Assembly: GCA_027459645.1 (NCBI GenBank)
Contig: DAIDHQ010000006.1
Span: 124,001-188,000, forward strand
DNA from: Vulcanimicrobiota bacterium
GTDB taxonomy: Bacteria; Vulcanimicrobiota; Vulcanimicrobiia; Vulcanimicrobiales; Vulcanimicrobiaceae
Direction of reading: 5' to 3'
Length of the DNA stretch: 64,000 bases
In this document: piece by piece, positions 59,896 through 64,000 of the stretch
Numbering within the stretch: the first letter of the stretch is position 1
Layout of the letters: each line of letters opens with the position of its first letter
The notes under the pieces: model-generated
What the model was told of the DNA's origin: nothing
What the model saw: the letters and a program-made list of their open reading frames with translations, nothing else
Databases searched by the model: none
Made by a program: the position numbers and the translations under genes

Positions 59896-60094
59896 GATTC
59901 GTACCCATCGTGGTACCGCAAAACGTGTCAAAGTGACGGGGACCGGCAAGGTCATGCATCGTCACCAATTCGATGGTTGCGGCCACATTCTCAGCAAAAA
60001 GACGCGCAAGCGTAAACGGAAGTTCCGTAAGGATCAGCCGACCTTCAAAGGCGATCTGAAGCGCTTGGCGCCGACGATTCCGTACTTGGTTTAG
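59888..60094 (+). CDS. rpmI: 50S ribosomal protein L35
   Basis: A 68-residue basic ribosomal protein: PKIRTHRGTAKRVKVTGTGK, HILSKKTRKRKRKFRKDQPT, ending in RLAPTIPYLV. GTG start overlapping the infC stop by 8 bp; AAGGAG 7 bp upstream. Conserved infC-rpmI-rplT operon. Confidence 0.97.
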   Translation: MPKIRTHRGTAKRVKVTGTGKVMHRHQFDGCGHILSKKTRKRKRKFRKDQPTFKGDLKRLAPTIPYLV

Positions 60095-60110
60095 GGAGGG
60101 TTGGATTTAA

Positions 60111-60470
60111 ATGGCACGCATCAAACGCGGCTCTCACGGAATCAAGCACCGCCGCAAGGTCATGAAGCTCGTCAAGGGCTTCCGCGCCGCTCGCCGCCGC
60201 AATTATCGCGTCGCGAACGAAGCGCTCTTGAAATCGCTCGCCTATGCGTTCCGCGATCGCCGCGTGCGCAAGCGCGATTTCCGTTCGCTGTGGATCAGCC
60301 GCATTAACGCGGCCGTCCGTCGCGAAGGCTTGACGTACTCGGTCTTCATGAGCGGGCTCAAGAAGTCGGGCGTGACGCTCAATCGCAAGGCGCTTTCGGA
60401 GCTTGCGATCAACGACGCGTCGGCATTCGGCTCGCTGGTCAAGATGGCGAAGGGCGCGGTCGGCAAATAA
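60111..60470 (+). CDS. rplT: 50S ribosomal protein L20
   Basis: A 119-residue 23S-rRNA-binding assembly protein: MARIKRGSHGIKHRRKVMKL, YAFRDRRVRKRDFRSLWISR, INAAVRREGLTYSVFMSGLK. GGGAGGG precedes the ATG. In many bacteria L20 represses its own operon; the structured leader before infC fits this. Followed by a strong terminator. Confidence 0.98.
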   Translation: MARIKRGSHGIKHRRKVMKLVKGFRAARRRNYRVANEALLKSLAYAFRDRRVRKRDFRSLWISRINAAVRREGLTYSVFMSGLKKSGVTLNRKALSELAINDASAFGSLVKMAKGAVGK

Positions 60471-60493
60471 CGCCGAACCCACGTTAAAGGCGA

Positions 60494-60528
60494 GAAGGCT
60501 CGGAGCGATCCGGGCCTTCTTCATTTTT
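60494..60528 (+). terminator. Terminator of infC-rpmI-rplT
   Basis: 11-bp stem GAAGGCTCGGA/TCCGGGCCTTC (one G-T pair) capped by a GCGA tetraloop and followed by TTCATTTTT. Confidence 0.9.
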
Positions 60529-60530
60529 CG

Positions 60531-61139
60531 CTACGCAAACGCGTGCATGTGTTGCGCGATGGCCAGCATCACGCAGAGCCACCCGGCACCGAAGAGCAAG
60601 CCGCCGAGGACGTCGGTGAAAAAGTGCGCCGAAAGCGCGAGACGCGACCAGGCCACGCCCGCTCCCCACAGGAAGAGCGCGCCGGCCAGCGGCGCGCGCA
60701 CCCACAACGGGATCGGCGCAAACCACGCGACGACCGCCCACGCACCGTAAAAGGTCATCGCGCTCGATGCGTGGCCGCTCGGATATGAAAAGCCGTACTC
60801 ACGGCGGATCAGATAATCGTTTGGCCGCAGGCGGCCATATAGGCGTTTTACGCCTTCCACGACCGCCTGCGATGCGATCTGCGAGAGCAAGACGCCCGCG
60901 GGAATCCACAGCGGCCATCGCATGACCAGAAAGACGACGAACGCCGCGATGCCAACGGCCGTGAGCGGCCGCGTGCGCCCCGACTGCGTGAGCACGACCG
61001 CAATTTCGACGGCCCGTCCGCGCAGGCGCGCGGCATGAAGATCGAAGGCGCTGTGCTGCATGCGGCTCACGACGATGCCAAGCAGCACGAAGGCCACAAG
61101 CGCATCGACCCCGACGGCTAGAAGCGTGCGCGCGGTCAT
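60531..61139 (-). CDS. PAP2 family phosphatase (lipid phosphatase-like)
   Basis: A 202-residue membrane phosphatase with about six helices and all three PAP2 motifs: KRLYGRLRP, YPSGHASSA and SRLALSAHFFTD. It would dephosphorylate phosphatidic acid, PGP or undecaprenyl-PP. Start overlaps the lipid kinase stop by 4 bp, so a kinase/phosphatase pair acting on lipids in opposite directions is coupled. Confidence 0.92.
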   Translation of the reverse strand: MTARTLLAVGVDALVAFVLLGIVVSRMQHSAFDLHAARLRGRAVEIAVVLTQSGRTRPLTAVGIAAFVVFLVMRWPLWIPAGVLLSQIASQAVVEGVKRLYGRLRPNDYLIRREYGFSYPSGHASSAMTFYGAWAVVAWFAPIPLWVRAPLAGALFLWGAGVAWSRLALSAHFFTDVLGGLLFGAGWLCVMLAIAQHMHAFA

Positions 61140-62023
61140 TCGGTACCCGGCAACGCTCCGGGCAGAAATACCATCAGCGCGCGCGGTTCGACCGAGAACG
61201 TTGCCGGCGTGTGGCAGGCTGCGGCGCCGTCGACTGCGACCAGGGCTTTGCGCGAGGTCGAGATCGTAAGCTTCTTCGCACGAAAATAGTGCGCTCCCGG
61301 AATGCGCGTTTGCGTATCGGTTAAAAATGCGACGTATGTTTTTGCGACGTCGACCGGGTGCGTACGCTGCGTGGCAAAAAACGTCAGCATGCCGTCGTTC
61401 AGACGAGATTCCGGCGTTACCGGCGTGTGCCCGTACATACGGCCGCTCACCACGATCGCTTGCTGCGTCTTGAGTTTCAAACGATTCTTCTTCCAGCGCA
61501 CGCTGATTTCGAACGGTTTGTGCGAGAAGAGCGGCTTGATCGCCGCAACGCCGTAAGCGATCGGGCCGATCGCGTGTTTGAGCCAGCGGGGCGTCTCTTC
61601 GCCGATCACCGACGCGAGACCGATCGTCGCAAAGTTCGCAAACCGTTGCCCGTTGACGACGCCGACGTCCACGCGATCGATGCGGCCATAAGCGATGGCA
61701 TCGAACGCAGCTTGCGGCGTCGAGATCCCAAGGCTCTCGGCAAAACTATTTCCCGTGCCCGCAGGAACCACACCGAGGACGCATTTCGAATGCGCGAGCG
61801 CGGAAGCGGCGATCGTCTGCGTTCCGTCCCCGCCGATGGTCACGACGATTTCCGCGCCAGACTTTACCGCTTGCTTGATGCGCTTGCGCAACGCCTTGTG
61901 CCCGGTCTCCAAATGCGATTCCACGACCTCCACGCCGCGCGCGCGCAACTCGACGCCGGCTTGCGCAAGCGTGGTGATACCGTTACGTGAATGTGACTGA
62001 GCTATAACGATTGCTCGGCGCAT
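61136..62023 (-). CDS. Diacylglycerol/lipid kinase family protein
   Basis: A 295-residue DagK/YegS-type kinase: MRRAIVIAQSHSRNG start, nucleotide loop VVTIGGDGTQTIAASAL, GVVPAGTGNSFAESLGI, and a C-terminal beta-sandwich. Phosphorylates diacylglycerol or another lipid. The frame opens at a TTG (62029) but the ATG at 62021-62023 is used. Divergent from the DUF4142 gene across 41 bp. Confidence 0.92.
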   Translation of the reverse strand: MRRAIVIAQSHSRNGITTLAQAGVELRARGVEVVESHLETGHKALRKRIKQAVKSGAEIVVTIGGDGTQTIAASALAHSKCVLGVVPAGTGNSFAESLGISTPQAAFDAIAYGRIDRVDVGVVNGQRFANFATIGLASVIGEETPRWLKHAIGPIAYGVAAIKPLFSHKPFEISVRWKKNRLKLKTQQAIVVSGRMYGHTPVTPESRLNDGMLTFFATQRTHPVDVAKTYVAFLTDTQTRIPGAHYFRAKKLTISTSRKALVAVDGAAACHTPATFSVEPRALMVFLPGALPGTE

Positions 62024-62064
62024 ACCCAAGCTATTCCCAAGCCGGGCGTGGGAAAATACGCAGT

Positions 62065-62544
62065 ATGAAGTATCTTGCGATGATCGCTGTCATTTTTGCC
62101 GGCACGCTCCTTGCCGGAACCGCTATGGCAGCAAGCGACCAAACATTCGTCAACAAAGTCCAGCAAGATCTGTTGGGCCAGTATGCGCTCGCTTCCGTCG
62201 GGCAGAGTCATGCCTCCAGCGCGGCCATGAAGAAGCTGGCCTCTGAAGTCGCGGCGAACGCGGCCGCCGGCAATTCGTGGCTGAAGTCGTATGCGCCGGA
62301 ACACCATCTGCGCCTGCCCGATAAGCCGTCGATCATTGCCGACATGCAGTACGGTCAACTGAAAGGCACCTCGGGCCACGCGTTCGACAAACAACTCGCC
62401 CAAGATCTCATCGTCGATACCGAGGTTCGCATGGATACCCTCAAAGCCGAAGCGGCGACGAACTCAGGCCTCGGCCGCTTTGCAAAGAAGCAACTCGCAC
62501 TCATGGAGAAGTTTTCCAAGGAAGCGCACAAGCTCGACCACTAG
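62065..62544 (+). CDS. DUF4142 domain exported protein
   Basis: A 159-residue protein: signal peptide MKYLAMIAVIFAGTLL (cleavage after TAMA), then a ferritin-like helical domain with QTFVNKVQQDLLGQYALASV, KKLASEVAANAAAGNSWLKS and a final KFSKEAHKL. This is the DUF4142 layout; the function of the family is not established. Upstream frame to 62011 is not used. A strong terminator follows. Confidence 0.88.
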   Translation: MKYLAMIAVIFAGTLLAGTAMAASDQTFVNKVQQDLLGQYALASVGQSHASSAAMKKLASEVAANAAAGNSWLKSYAPEHHLRLPDKPSIIADMQYGQLKGTSGHAFDKQLAQDLIVDTEVRMDTLKAEAATNSGLGRFAKKQLALMEKFSKEAHKLDH

Positions 62545-62567
62545 CACCTAGCGCCACAGATCGATCC

Positions 62568-62594
62568 GGAACGCCCTCGCGGGCGTTCCCTTTT
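62568..62594 (+). terminator. Terminator after the DUF4142 gene
   Basis: Perfect 9-bp stem GGAACGCCC/GGGCGTTCC with a TCGC loop and CTTTT tail. Confidence 0.85.
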
Positions 62595-62674
62595 ATATGA
62601 TCGCCCTTTTGCGTCCGCTCCCAGGCGACCGGACGGCAGGCCGTCGAACGCTCGGGCTGATGGAGGTTCGGGGT

Positions 62675-63202
62675 GTGGACGAGGTTCTGTCCGCGGCGTT
62701 CGCGGCAAAAGAGCCTTGGGCATTCGACGACGCATACCAGCGCTACGGTTCGCTGCTCTATTCGGCTGCGTATCAAGTGCTCGACGATCGCGAAGACGCG
62801 CGCGATTGTGTGCAAGAAGCGCTTGCACGCGTCTGGCGCTCGCCCGACTCGTACACGCGGGCGCGCGGCGCGCTGCGAAGCTTTCTCGTGGTGTGTGTGC
62901 GCAACGAAGCGATCACGCGTCTTCGCGCGAAGACGCGCCGGTTGCGCGTGGTCGAGCGGGTCGCGGCGCTACCCCAAGAACACGCGGAACTCGGTGACGT
63001 GGACGTGATCGAACGCGACCGCCTGCGCGCCGCGCTTGCAACGCTTCCGGCAGAACAGCGCCGCCCGCTCGAAATGGCGTATTACGAACAGAAAACGCAC
63101 ACCGAGATCGCGCGAGAGTTGGATCAGCCGCTCGGCACGGTGAAGAGCCGCATCGCATTGGGCCTACGCAAACTGGGCGCTGCACTGGGAGGTGGCCGAT
63201 GA
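62675..63202 (+). CDS. ECF-type RNA polymerase sigma factor
   Basis: A 175-residue sigma-70 family factor: region 2 FDDAYQRYGSLLYSAAYQVL, DDREDARDCVQEALARVWRS, and region 4 ATLPAEQRRPLEMAYYEQKT, HTEIARELDQPLGTVKSRIA. No region 1 or 3. The start is a GTG with GGAGG 8 bp upstream (62662-62666); an ATG at 62660 and a longer frame from 62597 are alternatives. It overlaps the anti-sigma gene by 4 bp. Confidence 0.93.
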   Translation: MDEVLSAAFAAKEPWAFDDAYQRYGSLLYSAAYQVLDDREDARDCVQEALARVWRSPDSYTRARGALRSFLVVCVRNEAITRLRAKTRRLRVVERVAALPQEHAELGDVDVIERDRLRAALATLPAEQRRPLEMAYYEQKTHTEIARELDQPLGTVKSRIALGLRKLGAALGGGR

Positions 63203-63795
63203 GCGAACATATCGGCGACGACGCCGCCCTCTACGCCCTTGGGACGCTCGACGAAACGGAACGCGCGAAGGTCGAGTCACACGTTGACGCGTGCGATGCA
63301 TGCAGCCGCCTGCTCGCTCAAGCGCTCGACGACGTGACCGCGGTGGTCGAAGCCGGGGTGCAAAGCCGCATGCCGCTCCCGGCGTCACGGTCGAATTGGC
63401 GGCGGTGGTTCGCGCCCGTCGCCGCAGCGATCGTGCTCGCGATCCTGCCAACCGCCTACTTGCTTCAACAGAATCTGGCCATGCATCGCGCGATGGTCGC
63501 CGAATCGCAGGCGATGGAGCGCGTCGCAACGTCCCCGCACCGGATGGTGGCTTTCACCGGGATGGACGCGAAAGTGATGTACGGAATGCACGGATCGTGG
63601 TACGTCGTGATCGTGCGTAACGCAAAGGCTCCCGTGGACGTTGCTTGGATGCATGACGGCACCAAGACGATGCTCGGCAAGGCCGAGCCACACGGCGACG
63701 TCGCTTTGCTCTATCTTCCGAAGAGTCACCGCATGGACCAGCTAGCGCTGGTCAGCAACGACCACACGATGGCCCAGGCGACCCTGGTCTATTAA
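63199..63795 (+). CDS. Anti-sigma factor (ZAS/RskA-like)
   Basis: A 198-residue membrane protein: cytoplasmic ZAS domain with LYALGTLDETERAKVESHVD and the zinc motif H-x3-C-x2-C in HVDACDACSRLL, a membrane helix (WFAPVAAAIVLAILPTAYLL, about residues 71-90) and an extracytoplasmic RskA-like domain. It holds the upstream sigma factor until a signal arrives. Coupled by a 4-bp overlap. Confidence 0.93.
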   Translation: MSEHIGDDAALYALGTLDETERAKVESHVDACDACSRLLAQALDDVTAVVEAGVQSRMPLPASRSNWRRWFAPVAAAIVLAILPTAYLLQQNLAMHRAMVAESQAMERVATSPHRMVAFTGMDAKVMYGMHGSWYVVIVRNAKAPVDVAWMHDGTKTMLGKAEPHGDVALLYLPKSHRMDQLALVSNDHTMAQATLVY

Positions 63796-63814
63796 CCGAA
63801 CAACGAACGACGAT

Positions 63815-64000
63815 ATGCTGCCTTGCTTAGCCGTGGTGGGCGCGTTAATCGCAGCAGCCCCTTCGCCGCCCCCGGCACATACATTGACTGCAACAATGGC
63901 CAATCGCATCGACGCGCTGGGCCGGCGGCAGATCATGCAACATCGTACGCCGGGGCTCGCGATCGCGGTCGTCGAGGACGGGCGCATCGTCTACGCGCAC
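63815..64000 (+). CDS. Beta-lactamase-family serine hydrolase (partial, runs off the right edge)
   Basis: The first 62 residues: exported start (MLPCLAVVGALIAAAPSPPP), then TMANRIDALGRRQIMQHRTP and GLAIAVVEDGRIVYAH, the N-terminal strand pattern of class C beta-lactamase/PBP4*-like proteins, as in the gene at 39392. It starts 19 bp after the anti-sigma gene and may belong to the sigma regulon. Active-site motifs lie beyond the window. Confidence 0.8.
   Translation, partial: MLPCLAVVGALIAAAPSPPPAHTLTATMANRIDALGRRQIMQHRTPGLAIAVVEDGRIVYAH

Overview
This 64 kb window is chromosomal DNA of a GC-rich, free-living heterotrophic bacterium. It holds about 54 recognisable protein genes, packed tightly, often with 4-bp ATGA/GTGA stop-start overlaps. 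No tRNA, rRNA, CRISPR array, prophage or intact insertion sequence was found. The mix does not match Proteobacteria or Actinobacteria closely: SOS boxes of the Gram-positive/actinobacterial type, a two-piece acyl-CoA mutase, a tricorn-type protease, an archaemetzincin, and lipoprotein signals. My best guess, from gene content alone, is an uncultured soil-type phylum such as Eremiobacterota (WPS-2) or a relative; this is inference and was not tested.

Layout. 1-4.8 kb: edge of a GH16 glucanase lipoprotein, enolase, Ndk, biotin ligase, an S10 serine carboxypeptidase and two copies of a dispersed palindromic repeat. 4.6-9.2 kb: a chemosensory operon in which cache-type sensor proteins and a membrane MCP signalling protein are separate genes, followed by a DUF3343 protein. 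9.3-11.8 kb: archaemetzincin, AcpS and NAD(P)HX repair. 11.8-23.9 kb: one long leftward run carrying uvrB, two small secreted proteins, an alpha-mannosidase, a HAD phosphatase, a membrane protein, uvrA, a VOC protein and ligA; uvrB and uvrA each have their own LexA-type box. 24-27 kb: prs, ribosomal protein L25, pth (apparently starting at AUC) and a degenerate acetylglutamate-kinase-fold protein. 27-31.5 kb: a Ste24-like protein without its zinc site, a diguanylate cyclase, a PLP decarboxylase and a small secreted protein. 31.4-34.3 kb: glmU and gltX. 34.3-39.3 kb: the acyl-CoA mutase operon (small and large subunits, MeaB, a LolA-like protein and a DUF4097 protein), ended by a terminator inside an AT-rich palindromic element. 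39.4-45.6 kb: a class C beta-lactamase-fold hydrolase, uppS, a tricorn protease homologue and an acetyltransferase. 45.6-47.1 kb: a lower-GC patch with a lipoprotein and about 800 bp without a convincing gene. 47.2-50 kb: glyoxylate shunt aceA-aceB with a near-consensus promoter. 50-53.4 kb: a LytS/LytTR two-component pair coupled to an ArnT-like glycosyltransferase. 53.4-55.7 kb: two paralogous alpha/beta hydrolases around tag. 55.8-58.6 kb: ornithine aminotransferase and acyl-CoA synthetase. 59.1-60.5 kb: infC-rpmI-rplT with a promoter, structured leader with attenuator, AUA start and terminator. 60.5-64 kb: PAP2 phosphatase with lipid kinase, a DUF4142 protein, an ECF sigma/anti-sigma pair and the start of another serine hydrolase.

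How the genes fit together. aceA-aceB, the acyl-CoA mutase with MeaB, and the acyl-CoA synthetase point to growth on fatty acids or C2/C3 acyl units. RocD and the peptidases suggest amino-acid use. The uvr genes, ligA and tag form a DNA-repair emphasis. The most interesting material is the split chemoreceptor operon, the two adjacent pseudoenzymes at 26-28 kb, the two non-AUG starts (pth, infC) with an infC attenuator, and the dispersed palindromes, one of which has been read into a signal peptide.
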